DNA of 64,000 bases from Gammaproteobacteria bacterium (GCA_947480335.1 CANKCB010000004.1:124001-188000), one strand, 5' to 3'; numbered from the stretch's first letter, positions 35,364 to 44,950 are shown. Numbers and translations: made by a program. The notes: generated by a model not told the origin, from the sequence alone.

Positions 35364-38279
35364 TTATCTGAAGTGGTAATTGAACTGTATACCATAGGTG
35401 AAGAACGAACTTTCAGGCATGTCATCTTCAACAACACCACGACCTTCTTCTTCAAACTCGGCATAGTATTTCTGTCGTGCACCAAAGAAGTTGCGGCCAT
35501 AGACACCGACATTCCAGGTGTCATCCGTATCACCAATACTCAGCAACGCGTTCAAGTCAGTGTGTACTGGCCAAGCAACAACATAAGTGAAGCCGAGCGT
35601 ATCCTGGGTATAACTGTCAGATACGGCCATCTTGCTGTTCAGTGTGACCAGGTATTTATCAAACAACGGATGCTCGTAATTGGCACCAAAGATAAACTTC
35701 CAGTCTGGCGTACGCGGTGCTTTTGCGCCTGCACGGTCGATATTACCTACTGGCAGCACAAGCGAAAGACCATCAATTTCAGTCTTTTCAATACCATTAG
35801 AACAGGGACCAGTAGCCGCATCAGCCAGTTCAGCTTCGGTACACCCGCCGATATATTTCAACATCACGCCTTCCTGGATTACACCGCCCGCATTCAGCGT
35901 TAACCGGTCTGTGGTTGCCCAGGCGAGATCAAACTCTAGACCACGAGTACGTTGAGCACCTGCATTGGTCATGAATCGTCCTGTTGCCTGCAAACCAGCG
36001 GCCAGTGTGGCTGGATCAGCTACTTCGGTTTCCAGCTGCAGATCCTTGATTTCCATCCAGAACAAGGTAGCACCGTATCTGACTGTACTATCAAATAGTT
36101 CTCCACGAGCACCAATTTCCCAGTTTTCCGCATGTTCAGCCAGATAGGTAAATTCCTTCTGACCATCTGGACCGAATTTTCCAACGTAAGCAGCGGAAGG
36201 AACACTCGCACTACCTGCCAGCGCATCTACACGCTGGTTATATCGCAGACCGCCACGTGGGATACCGCGATCGCTGGTATCAAAACCGCCAGCCTTGAAT
36301 GCCTTGGCCCATTTTGCATACAGTGAATGTTCCGGGCTTGGACGATAGCGCAAGGTTATCTGTGGGTCAAAACTGTCTTCGCTATAGGTATCATAGAATG
36401 GTCCGACATCCGCACCCATATTATCCATTAGAGCACCCAAAGCAACTGGGGCTTTACCGTCCCAAACGTCTGGAATATCACTTTCGTTATATTCATGCGT
36501 CCAGAAGCCAGCCCTGCCCGCATAAGGTCCGCACTGGGCAAGCGCAATCTGCACACCTGGTGATATAACGCTAGCGTCAGGCAGCTGTGAGGGTACACGT
36601 ACATCGCGACCTGTCTGGCAACTGATAATTGCTTCGGCTAATGATTGATTGCTGGTTGCACCTGGGAAATTACCCGCACCTACGCCAGTCGTAGTCGTGA
36701 AGTCACCGCCTGCGACAGCCGGTCTGTGCGTGGTAAACGGAACAATGCCATCACCATCTGGATCCGGGTTGATATCAAATATCCAGGTAGCTGTTTTCAA
36801 GCCTATACCACCTTCCTTACTCACATCGGAGTAGCGACCACCAACGTCGATTGAAGCCTTGTCGCCTAGGAAATTAAAGGTGAACGTACCGAAAGCGCTC
36901 TTCCATTCAGCATTATTAAATGGATCATGTCTGCGTATCGGCGTTGCAAGATTAGCACGTACAGTTATAACCGGATCAAGTACCATCTCTTCTTTCTGCC
37001 AGTACACACCCGTTGACCACTCAAACTGTCCGCCAGTGGGTGAGCTGAATCGCAACTCACCACTCTTCATATCAAATACTTCTGTACGGAAGGCTGCTTC
37101 CATCAGGAACGGTGATTCATCCGATGACTCAAACGTATCCCGGTGATAATCGACCAAACCACCAATTGCCTCAACTGTAATACCGTTGGCCAATTCATAA
37201 TTGGCGCCCAGACGGAAATTCCAGGCATCCAGCGGTTCACGTGAAGTCAGGTTGCCATCCGGGAAAAGTCCTGGGGCAACGCCTCGAATGTCTAGCGCAC
37301 CGGAACGACCATCATCGTTATTAATACCCTGTACCGGCGCCAGATAAAATCCAGTACCTTCCTGTACACCAACTTTTTCGAAACCATCTACGCACAGCGG
37401 AAAGTCTCTCTGAGTAAACATCGCGTCATAAGCTGGTACCAGCCCACGTTCGAGCACTGCACCTGCATCCGTAGAATTGTAGTCTGCGGTTGGACCTTCA
37501 GACTGACAAACTGCGGTGGTATCACCGGCAGAACGACGTTTTGCCACTTCTGCTTTGGCTGTAACTTCCAGTTGCTCTGACGGCTGCCACAATAATGTCA
37601 ATCGTCCTGCAATATCAACTCTGTGAGGGAATGCATTTCCGGAAAACAAATCGGTTAAATGACCTTCTGTCGAATCCCACTGACCAGCCAGACGAACACC
37701 GAGTGTATCCGAAACCGGTCCACCTATCGCACCTTCAAAACTCTCACGTTTGTTTACACCGAACTCGACAGCTGCATCACCTTCCCAGGAATCCATCGAA
37801 GGTTTTTTCGTGGTCATACTGAATGCACCAGCCGTCGCATTCTGTCCAAAATAGACAGGCTGCGGACCAGTTAATACTTCGACGCGCTCCAGATCCAGGA
37901 ACGCACCTTTAATCATGGAAGGACGACCGAAATGCACACCATCAACGAAGATAGGGGCTGATTGTTCAACAGCTATATTGGCAACGTCGTTACCCATACC
38001 ACGGATAGTTACTGATGATTCATGTAAAGAGTCATTCATTTCCACTGAAGGAGCAAACGAGGTCAGGTCTTCCATCGTTCGATAACCCAGTTTGATTAAC
38101 TCCGGGCCGCCGAAGGTTTCAATGGAAACCGGCACTTCCTGCAGCGATTGTTCACGCCGCTGGGCTGTTACAATTACTTCTTCCAGCTGCTGAGCAGTAA
38201 CAGGTACAGCACTGAAAGTCATTGTTGCAATAACCGCAGTTATAGCAATACGCAAAGCACTCTCTTTCTTGACGAACAT
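35364..38279 (-). CDS. TonB-dependent outer-membrane receptor 3
   Basis: A 971-residue receptor, the longest of the four: signal peptide, LEEVIVTAQRREQSLQEVP, plug with VLTGPQPVYFGQNATAGAF (Thr replaces the Arg found in the other three), then a barrel with extended loops, ending YGIQFNYHFR. The start at 38279 follows six G residues (complement of 38287-38292). It lies downstream of the module C ankyrin gene but is separated by 177 bases with an inverted repeat and a possible TTGACA, so it may have its own promoter. Substrate unknown; perhaps the module C substrate. Confidence 0.93.
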   Translation of the reverse strand: MFVKKESALRIAITAVIATMTFSAVPVTAQQLEEVIVTAQRREQSLQEVPVSIETFGGPELIKLGYRTMEDLTSFAPSVEMNDSLHESSVTIRGMGNDVANIAVEQSAPIFVDGVHFGRPSMIKGAFLDLERVEVLTGPQPVYFGQNATAGAFSMTTKKPSMDSWEGDAAVEFGVNKRESFEGAIGGPVSDTLGVRLAGQWDSTEGHLTDLFSGNAFPHRVDIAGRLTLLWQPSEQLEVTAKAEVAKRRSAGDTTAVCQSEGPTADYNSTDAGAVLERGLVPAYDAMFTQRDFPLCVDGFEKVGVQEGTGFYLAPVQGINNDDGRSGALDIRGVAPGLFPDGNLTSREPLDAWNFRLGANYELANGITVEAIGGLVDYHRDTFESSDESPFLMEAAFRTEVFDMKSGELRFSSPTGGQFEWSTGVYWQKEEMVLDPVITVRANLATPIRRHDPFNNAEWKSAFGTFTFNFLGDKASIDVGGRYSDVSKEGGIGLKTATWIFDINPDPDGDGIVPFTTHRPAVAGGDFTTTTGVGAGNFPGATSNQSLAEAIISCQTGRDVRVPSQLPDASVISPGVQIALAQCGPYAGRAGFWTHEYNESDIPDVWDGKAPVALGALMDNMGADVGPFYDTYSEDSFDPQITLRYRPSPEHSLYAKWAKAFKAGGFDTSDRGIPRGGLRYNQRVDALAGSASVPSAAYVGKFGPDGQKEFTYLAEHAENWEIGARGELFDSTVRYGATLFWMEIKDLQLETEVADPATLAAGLQATGRFMTNAGAQRTRGLEFDLAWATTDRLTLNAGGVIQEGVMLKYIGGCTEAELADAATGPCSNGIEKTEIDGLSLVLPVGNIDRAGAKAPRTPDWKFIFGANYEHPLFDKYLVTLNSKMAVSDSYTQDTLGFTYVVAWPVHTDLNALLSIGDTDDTWNVGVYGRNFFGARQKYYAEFEEEGRGVVEDDMPESSFFTYGIQFNYHFR

Positions 38280-38376
38280 CAGACATCCCCCCTGAGGTAA
38301 TGTGAAATACAAAAACTTATAATTATAAAAAATTGCGAACTGAAATTTTTATTATTGCGTAAGTTAGTAGAAAAGC

Positions 38377-38407
38377 CACAAGGTGTCAAGAAATACGACA
38401 CCTTGTG
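38377..38407. repeat. Perfect 11-bp inverted repeat before TonB receptor 3
   Basis: CACAAGGTGTC (38377-38387) and GACACCTTGTG (38397-38407) flank a nine-base spacer. It covers a minus-strand TTGACA (38389-38384), so it could be an operator; it also lies 50 bases after the ankyrin stop and could be a weak terminator. I cannot decide between these. Confidence 0.55.
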
Positions 38408-38456
38408 TTTATTCCGCAACTCTACCAATTTACTGGAAAACTGCTTATCAACTGTA

Positions 38457-40298
38457 CTAATTCAATTTCTGTTTTTCCTTCGCCTCTTTTTCCTTGGCTT
38501 CCTGGATTTCCTTGGACAGCTGGATATCTACTTCCAGACCACCGCGACCAAGTACACAAGCACCCACTGGTTTGCCGGATTTAGCATCATTGGCACCCAG
38601 TTTTTTCAATAATGCCGCAGTTGAATCATGCGGTACCGTACGATCCAGCAATCCAATAACACTTTGGCCTTCTGCCAGACTCAAGGGTGTGCGGCCACAA
38701 CCAGTCTGCACATTGACCTTGGCACCCTGATCTACCAGATAACTGACCAATGAATTTGCGCCTACAAATGCAGCGGCATGCAGCGCGGTCCAGCCAGTAG
38801 CTGAGACCTCATTCACATCTGCACCCAAAGCTATTAAACGTTTTGCACTGTCCAGCGAACTCTTTTCTTCAGAAGGCGTAAAGTCATTCTTTTTTCCCAG
38901 ACCAACAGCGACCATTAATGAGGAACCATTACCAAGGATCTGGTTATCATCTGCGTAGACCTTGGTTTGCTTTTCCAGTACGGCTGGATTTGCCTTGGTC
39001 GAAACCAGTGGTTTTGCACCATGTTCCAGCAACATTTCCATCGCTGAGGTATCAAGTGAAGCCGTTGCGAGGAAAAACGGTGTGGCTCCTTCCAGATTTA
39101 ACCAGGGCAAACTGTCCATACGCAGTCTGGCCGGTGGGAATTTCATGGCAGCATCCGGATCTGCACCTTTTGCCAATAAGGCTTCGGCCAGCTCATACAT
39201 ATTACCGCCCGGCAGAATTTCATCCGTCGGCCCTGCGCCATCGATATTGTTCGTGTCGACTTTACCTTCAACAATATATAGTCCAGAACCTGGAATCTTG
39301 GTCAGCTTCAGTTCTTCTTCACTGACTGTTTCAATCGGCTTGCAGCGGGAATCAGAGGCATAACCGCAAACACGTGTCGCGGCGACAACTTCATAACCGT
39401 GCAGCAATTTAAGACCATCACGCATCGCATAATGTAATGAGGTCATCCCGTTTGCGTCTGCCGCTTTCGGATTTGCACCCTGCTCAAGTAAATACATAGC
39501 CAAATCTTCATAGCCACCCGCACTGGCAATTACCAGAGCTGAGCCTTCTTCTTCGGAGAAAATATTTACGTCTGCACCTTTCGACAACAACAACTTGGAA
39601 GTATCCAAATCACCGACGCGCGCTGCAAACATGAGGGCGGTGTAACCACCTTGTGGAATGCCTTCAACATTACCGGCATAGGCTTCGACCACCATTGGCG
39701 TATAACCTGCCTCCTGTAATTTCCTTGTTTTCAGTGATAGATCCGCTCCACGATCAATCAGCAATTTCGCTGTTTGCGGATTTCTAAACGAGATAGCCCA
39801 CATCAATGCAGTTTGACCGCGCTTTGGTTCCTGCGCATTGATATTGGCCCCCTTGTCCAGAAGTAACTGTACGACCTCGGTCATTCCTGTGCGCGCTGCA
39901 GTCATCAACGGTGTTTCACCACTCCAGAGAGCTTTATTTGGATCGGCACTCGCTTCTAACAAGGCCTTGACGGTTGCAGGATTACGGTTCTTGCACGCCA
40001 GATTCAACGGCGTCACACCGTATTCATTGGTAGCATTAACATCTGCACCAGCTGCAATCAGGCGATTCACTGACTCCTGATTATCCCAGTATACTGCCCA
40101 GGATAATGCAGTCGCACCGTCAGGTTGAGCCGCCTTTACATCAGCTTTGGACTTGATTAATTCCTGCACCTGATTCCACTCCTGATTGCGTGCTGCATCA
40201 ATCAGACGTAAATCCGGCTCAGCAGCAAAAGCAGCCACTGAGCAGAAGACCAATGCCGGTGCAAACCAGCCAGAAAACCGATTTCCCTTCATACTCAT
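38457..40298 (-). CDS. Exported ankyrin-repeat protein, module C
   Basis: A 613-residue ankyrin protein, longer and more divergent than its two paralogues. It has a signal peptide (about 1-25, AAFA-AE) and about eleven repeats, such as DGATALSWAVYWDNQESVNRL and RGQTALMWAISFRNPQTAKLL. An insertion around residues 300-355 has two Cys (RVCGYASDSRCKP). The end is a charged helix rich in Lys and Glu (KEIQEAKEKEAKEKQKLN), absent from the other copies. The start at 40298 (ATG after TTG) follows CGGAG. Third gene of module C. Confidence 0.9.
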   Translation of the reverse strand: MSMKGNRFSGWFAPALVFCSVAAFAAEPDLRLIDAARNQEWNQVQELIKSKADVKAAQPDGATALSWAVYWDNQESVNRLIAAGADVNATNEYGVTPLNLACKNRNPATVKALLEASADPNKALWSGETPLMTAARTGMTEVVQLLLDKGANINAQEPKRGQTALMWAISFRNPQTAKLLIDRGADLSLKTRKLQEAGYTPMVVEAYAGNVEGIPQGGYTALMFAARVGDLDTSKLLLSKGADVNIFSEEEGSALVIASAGGYEDLAMYLLEQGANPKAADANGMTSLHYAMRDGLKLLHGYEVVAATRVCGYASDSRCKPIETVSEEELKLTKIPGSGLYIVEGKVDTNNIDGAGPTDEILPGGNMYELAEALLAKGADPDAAMKFPPARLRMDSLPWLNLEGATPFFLATASLDTSAMEMLLEHGAKPLVSTKANPAVLEKQTKVYADDNQILGNGSSLMVAVGLGKKNDFTPSEEKSSLDSAKRLIALGADVNEVSATGWTALHAAAFVGANSLVSYLVDQGAKVNVQTGCGRTPLSLAEGQSVIGLLDRTVPHDSTAALLKKLGANDAKSGKPVGACVLGRGGLEVDIQLSKEIQEAKEKEAKEKQKLN

Positions 40299-40324
40299 CA
40301 AATTACTCCGCTATATATCTAGGT

Positions 40325-41659
40325 TTAAGCTGGCAATGTGATATCAAGTTCACCGGAAGATTTACCAAACTTCTCGGTAGGAATTCCCAGTTTATTCAGC
40401 ATGGTTACATGCAGATTACTCATTGGAGTTCCCTGCTTGTATTCAATATGACGACCACCCTTGATACCCGCAGCACCACCAAGCAAGGCAACCGGGATGT
40501 TCCACTGACTGTGTACATCACCATCACCCATACCTGCGCCATAGACCAGCATGGTGTTATCCAGCAAAGAAGAACCATCTGCGTCTTTTGCAGACTTCAT
40601 CTTGGCAAGGAATTCACCAAACATCTTGGCATGATAAATATCAATTTCTCCAGCTTGGCGCTTCCTGACCGGATCGCCACGATGATGCGTCAACGGATGA
40701 TAGGGGTCTTTGTGACCAAGATGGGTAAATACCATTTCGCTGTATTCGCGCGCAACCATGAAGGTAAACACACGGGTCATGTCAGTCTGGAAAGCCAGCA
40801 ACATCAGGTCGTACATCAGCCTGATATGTTCCTCATGCGCGGGAATACCAACAGGACGTTCCATTTCAGGCAGCGTCATATCGGTCTTGGCCTCTGCTTT
40901 CTGGATCTGGAACTCCACACCTCGTACGGCTTCCAGATATTCACCCAGCTTGGAGCTATCTTCTGCTCCCAGAGTTTTGTTAATTCTGGCGACGTCTTCA
41001 CTGACATAATCAAGAATACTACGCTGTCTGGTCAAACGACTTTGACGTGTAGCCTGATCGGTTCCACCATCACCAAACAAACGTTCGAATATTTCGCGTG
41101 GGCGATGTTCCATCGGCAACGGCGTGGTAGGGCTGGCCCAGGAGATAGTATTTGTATAGGCCGAGCTGTAACCGGCCGCTGATTGACCTGCCATTTCTGC
41201 CGCATTTTCGATACAGACCTGCAATGACGATAATGGGGTATGTTTTCCAAACTCTGCAGCAATCACTTGATCAACTGAAATGCCACAGCGTACTTCGCTC
41301 AGCGATTTATTTGGTTCAATACCGGTCAGGAACATGGAACTGCCGCCAGAGTGTCCGCTGACACTTTCTGATGCACCGTTGTCCATATGACTCAATACCA
41401 GCAACTGATCCCGGTATGCTTCCCACTGCTTTAATATGTCACTCATGACATAGTTGCTACCTGCTCCCTGAGGAGCCCAGGCACCACGCAGAATGCCGTT
41501 TGGCGTATAAACATAACCTACGCGCATCGGTAGTTTGCTGGCAGGATCAGAAGTTTTCGCCAAAGCTGGGAGCATTGCACTTAACATTGGCAACGCGACT
41601 GTCGCACTGAGACCTCGCAAGAATGTCCTACGTGGTATTGCCTTCTTGAATATTATCAT
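40325..41659 (-). CDS. DUF1552 (HXXSHH-type) Tat-exported protein, module C
   Basis: A 444-residue divergent paralogue. Tat signal PRRTFLRGLSATVALP. The hallmark reads HPLTHH (within DPYHPLTHHRGDP), so Ser is replaced by Thr and the flanking GHH is lost. Other blocks (PNGILRGAWAPQG, LLDNTMLVYGAGMGDG) match DUF1552 proteins. Its ATG overlaps the stop of the DUF1592 gene by four bases (ATGA, 41656-41659), which ties translation of the two together. Function unknown; probably a metal-binding periplasmic partner of the cytochrome. Confidence 0.88.
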   Translation of the reverse strand: MIIFKKAIPRRTFLRGLSATVALPMLSAMLPALAKTSDPASKLPMRVGYVYTPNGILRGAWAPQGAGSNYVMSDILKQWEAYRDQLLVLSHMDNGASESVSGHSGGSSMFLTGIEPNKSLSEVRCGISVDQVIAAEFGKHTPLSSLQVCIENAAEMAGQSAAGYSSAYTNTISWASPTTPLPMEHRPREIFERLFGDGGTDQATRQSRLTRQRSILDYVSEDVARINKTLGAEDSSKLGEYLEAVRGVEFQIQKAEAKTDMTLPEMERPVGIPAHEEHIRLMYDLMLLAFQTDMTRVFTFMVAREYSEMVFTHLGHKDPYHPLTHHRGDPVRKRQAGEIDIYHAKMFGEFLAKMKSAKDADGSSLLDNTMLVYGAGMGDGDVHSQWNIPVALLGGAAGIKGGRHIEYKQGTPMSNLHVTMLNKLGIPTEKFGKSSGELDITLPA

Positions 41660-44091
41660 GAGCCTGTCCTCCTCATCTGAAAGGGTAAACTGTTAACGAT
41701 TCCTGAAACAATAATTGAAAACTTGTAATCGCTGTCCGCTGAATCATGCACAATCTTGCGCACAGCCGTCATATCATAATACGCCAAATCTCGACCCATA
41801 GCATACGTGAGCAATTTCTGTGTAAACGCACTAACAATTACCGTAGATTTACTCAGCAACGCTTTCTGCAATTGTGAGGGGCCCTGGAACTTGGAGCCAT
41901 CTGGCAATACACCTGAGGAATCTACCGGCGAACCCGCATCTTCATCACGCCATTGGCCAATCGGGTTGAAATTCTCCAGTCCAAATCCAATCGGATCCAT
42001 ACGGTTATGACAGACCTGACAGACAGGGTTAGCACGATGTTTTTCGATCGCCTGACGCATGGACAATACCTTGCCATTGTCATCCGATTCTTTCAATGCC
42101 GGAATGACGGTCGGTGGCGGCGGTGGTGGGGCGGCCATGATATTTTGTAACACCCATTTACCACGCAATACGGGTGAAGTACGGTTAGGATAGGAGGTGA
42201 TCGCCAGTATGGCACCCTGTGCAAGCAAGCCCTGCTTGTTTTCATCCGTAACCGAAACCTTACGGAAACGATTACCGTATATTCCGGGTATACCATAATG
42301 ATGCGCTAGTCTCTCGTTCAGGAATTTATAGTCGGCTCTGAACAGATCCAGAATGGAACGATCGTCCTGGAAAATACTACCCAGAAACAGCTCGGTTTCT
42401 TTCTGGAAATCCTTGCGCAGACTCTCATCAAACTGCGGGAACAGTTCCTGATTTTTCTCAGTTTGTTTAAGGTTTCGCAACAACAACCATTGTTCAGCAA
42501 AATTGTTGACCAGCGTTGTTGAGCGCGGATCAGCCAACATTCTTTTAATCTGCTTATCCAGCACTTCAGGCTTGCGCAACTTGCCTTGTTCAGCCACTTT
42601 CAGCAATTCTTCATCAGGGATACTGCTCCAGAGGAAGAATGACAGACGCGACGCCAGCTCAATATCACTTAATTGATATACCTCGTTCTTGCCCAACTTG
42701 GCGGGCTCACGTTCAATGCGGAAAAGGAATTCTGTGCTGACCAGCAAACCTTCCAGTGCCATCTCGATACCAGCGTCAAACGAACCACCGTCCTTTTGCC
42801 CTTGTTCATACAGGCTCATTAACGGCTCAACTTCAGTTGTTTCCGCCGGTTTACGGAATGCAGCCCTGGCCAGGTTCGAAATAATCTTTTCAGCACAAGC
42901 CTTCTCATTCCGTTTGCTGGAAGGATTACAGATAAAAATCCTGTCACGACTTGCGGTCTTAGATGCACTCTTGGCATTGAATGGACCGGTCACCGTTACA
43001 TTTGCAACAGCGGGATCGACCCAGGCACGCTGGTAATCATTATCCATTCTTGACTTAGAGTAGTTCTCATAAGAACGGGGTGGTATTTGTCCTTCCCAGG
43101 CATAATTTTCCTCAAGAAAAGCTACCTGGATTGACTTGGCGCCAGCCGTGGCAGGAAAACGTACTTTCAGTACATCATCTGCTGTACGTTCATACTGAGC
43201 TTGTTCAAATGACGGCGGAGTCTTGTCTGCACGACCTGCACCCATTGCCAACGCGACATTCTTGCCACCAACAGTGATTAATTGCACACGTTTGCCATCT
43301 ACACGAATATCTAGCTGATGCGGTTTGTCTACACCTACCACGAGTCCAGTGCCATCGGTACGCAGCAAGCGAACTTTGATCTCATATTCACCATCCAGCG
43401 GGAAGGTATGCTTGACAGCCAAACCACCCCGGGTACCAAAGGGCAAATCCTCATTCATACGGTCATTTTGCAGCAGGAAAGCCGAGACCGGGTATTCTGA
43501 AATATCCGTACCGATCGTTGGATCCCCAATTGCAAGGCGACCAACTTGCCTTGCCGCTGCCATATATTTTTCCATCAACACCTGAGAGACAGACAACAAG
43601 TCTCCCATATTGTCAAAATCCCCGGAATTATCCGGTGGCAGCATGGAGGCACCATCCACATCAACCGCAAGTAAATCACGCACGGCATTTGTATACTCGG
43701 TACGATTCAGGCGATGCGCTGAAACAGTTCTGCCCGGGTTAGGACTGGCAAGATTCATTGCATCCAATTCATTAGCCAGGTGGCCAGCCAGTCCGGTATA
43801 GAATGTCTCATCCGGCCTGGGCATACCTACCGGTGGCATTGAACGGGTCTGCAGCTTCAGCAATACCTTTTCCCACAATTGTGGCGCTGCTTTCAGATTA
43901 TTGATATCTGCCTTATCGAGCATCAGATTGGCAGTTTTTAAGGTTTCGTTATGACATGTAACGCAATACTGGTTCATGGTTGCGCGATATTTGGCAACAG
44001 GACTATCTGCTGCAGCTGACTGCTGAGCCTGTGCATAGCTTATTGCGGTGAAAGTTAAACACAGTCCAATGAGAAAACGGCGTGATGTCAC
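41656..44091 (-). CDS. DUF1592-family multidomain di-heme cytochrome, module C
   Basis: An 811-residue paralogue with signal peptide (about 1-23, SYAQA-QQ), first heme CVTCH, DUF1587 (AHRLNRTEYTNAVRDLLAV), beta-sandwich, DUF1595 (LARAAFRKPAETTEVEPL), DUF1592 (LASRLSFFLWSSIPDEELL), DUF1588 with APPPPPT and a second heme CQVCH, and DUF1585. It has an extra stretch (YAWEGQIPPRSYENYSK) before DUF1595 not found in modules A and B. The start is GTG at 44091, set by GGAGGGG seven bases upstream. A class II FNR-like promoter lies upstream (44277-44318), so this operon may respond to oxygen. Confidence 0.9.
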   Translation of the reverse strand: MTSRRFLIGLCLTFTAISYAQAQQSAAADSPVAKYRATMNQYCVTCHNETLKTANLMLDKADINNLKAAPQLWEKVLLKLQTRSMPPVGMPRPDETFYTGLAGHLANELDAMNLASPNPGRTVSAHRLNRTEYTNAVRDLLAVDVDGASMLPPDNSGDFDNMGDLLSVSQVLMEKYMAAARQVGRLAIGDPTIGTDISEYPVSAFLLQNDRMNEDLPFGTRGGLAVKHTFPLDGEYEIKVRLLRTDGTGLVVGVDKPHQLDIRVDGKRVQLITVGGKNVALAMGAGRADKTPPSFEQAQYERTADDVLKVRFPATAGAKSIQVAFLEENYAWEGQIPPRSYENYSKSRMDNDYQRAWVDPAVANVTVTGPFNAKSASKTASRDRIFICNPSSKRNEKACAEKIISNLARAAFRKPAETTEVEPLMSLYEQGQKDGGSFDAGIEMALEGLLVSTEFLFRIEREPAKLGKNEVYQLSDIELASRLSFFLWSSIPDEELLKVAEQGKLRKPEVLDKQIKRMLADPRSTTLVNNFAEQWLLLRNLKQTEKNQELFPQFDESLRKDFQKETELFLGSIFQDDRSILDLFRADYKFLNERLAHHYGIPGIYGNRFRKVSVTDENKQGLLAQGAILAITSYPNRTSPVLRGKWVLQNIMAAPPPPPPTVIPALKESDDNGKVLSMRQAIEKHRANPVCQVCHNRMDPIGFGLENFNPIGQWRDEDAGSPVDSSGVLPDGSKFQGPSQLQKALLSKSTVIVSAFTQKLLTYAMGRDLAYYDMTAVRKIVHDSADSDYKFSIIVSGIVNSLPFQMRRTGS

Positions 44092-44398
44092 GTAAAACCC
44101 CTCCAAAATTATTACTGAACAAACCTGATGCAGTGTACAACATTATTTATGGTTGTTCACTACGCAGAATACAACTATCCGCCACTGAAAGACTTTAGAC
44201 AGATATTTAAAAAATATTACTTAAAAACAGGTGTTTAAGTAGTATTACACCGGAACATACTATTTGTGACGCTTGCAGAATATCCAACCTTGAGTCAACT
44301 TGTTTTGATCTAAATCATATTAATTCAGCTTATTGCAATTGCACAAAACTCCGGTCATGAAAAATCACCTCAATCAAGGTAAAAATTAGTTACTTGAG
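44092..44398. other. Intergenic region upstream of module C
   Basis: About 300 bases without a gene. It carries the FNR-type promoter at 44277-44318 and an A/T-rich leader of about 180 bases before the GTG start at 44091. Confidence 0.5.
44277..44318 (-). promoter_or_regulatory. Class II FNR/Anr-type promoter for module C
   Basis: TTGATCTAAATCAT (44305-44318) matches the FNR consensus TTGAT-N4-ATCAA at nine of ten fixed positions. On the minus strand a TATTCT -10 box (44282-44277) would place the transcription start near 44270 and the FNR site at about -41.5, the classical activating position. The leader to the GTG would be about 180 bases. Confidence 0.5.
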
Positions 44399-44920
44399 CT
44401 ATTTAATTGTAATATCCGCACAGGAAAAATAATCGTTACCATCATCTATATCACCCATCGACTGGGTGAGACGAAACGTGCAGCTCTCACACTGCAAACC
44501 GGCAGGCAACTGGATATCTGCCCAGTAAAATTTGGGTGAGGCTTCGCTCATGTCACCTTCGTCCGTGCCATCCTTCATATTCAACAATACTTGCCAGGAT
44601 TTTTCATTGTCTGCAGAAAGGTCTATTCTCCAGACTCCGGCATGATCATTGGTCTCTTTCCAGTGTACACGTATGGTAGAACCAGCTTGATACGTGCGTT
44701 TGACAGGGCCTTTAACGCTCGCAGGCTGCTCACCCCGGAATCCGCCACACGGCAATATATCCTTCATTCTGACATTATCTTCGCGTGGCAAGGGTGAAAT
44801 GAACGAAGCGGCGTCCGTGTCATCCGGAGCTGGCGCAATCAGCAGCTGTGCATGTCCGACGGCAACCATTGGTGCAATCATTAATATAAACACTGAAGTA
44901 AGTGCGATATTCCTGCGCAT
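44399..44920 (-). CDS. Polysaccharide-monooxygenase-like exported protein (SCE4755-like)
   Basis: A 173-residue exported protein. The signal peptide could be cut at VAVG-HAQLL, leaving His23 as the mature N-terminus as in copper monooxygenases (histidine brace). A second His (H93) lies in ETNDHAGVWRIDLS, and the end CESCTFRL...YFSCADITIK has the spaced Cys pattern seen in LPMO-like and SCE4755-family proteins. Copper oxidation of a polymer is possible but not proven; signal cleavage must be exact. It has GGAG upstream and follows the B3-like hydrolase after a terminator-like hairpin. Confidence 0.6.
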   Translation of the reverse strand: MRRNIALTSVFILMIAPMVAVGHAQLLIAPAPDDTDAASFISPLPREDNVRMKDILPCGGFRGEQPASVKGPVKRTYQAGSTIRVHWKETNDHAGVWRIDLSADNEKSWQVLLNMKDGTDEGDMSEASPKFYWADIQLPAGLQCESCTFRLTQSMGDIDDGNDYFSCADITIK

Positions 44921-44950
44921 GTAAAGGGCTCCTCATATTTCCAACTCGCT

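Noticed and set aside
40190-41182. 330-codon plus-strand frame opposite module C
   Set aside because: It spans the ankyrin/DUF1552 junction on the other strand, is rich in His, Gln and Thr as reverse-frame shadows often are, and has no ribosome site.
21978-44091. Recent tandem duplication by a mobile element
   Set aside because: The three modules are strongly diverged, with no flanking repeats, transposase or integrase visible.
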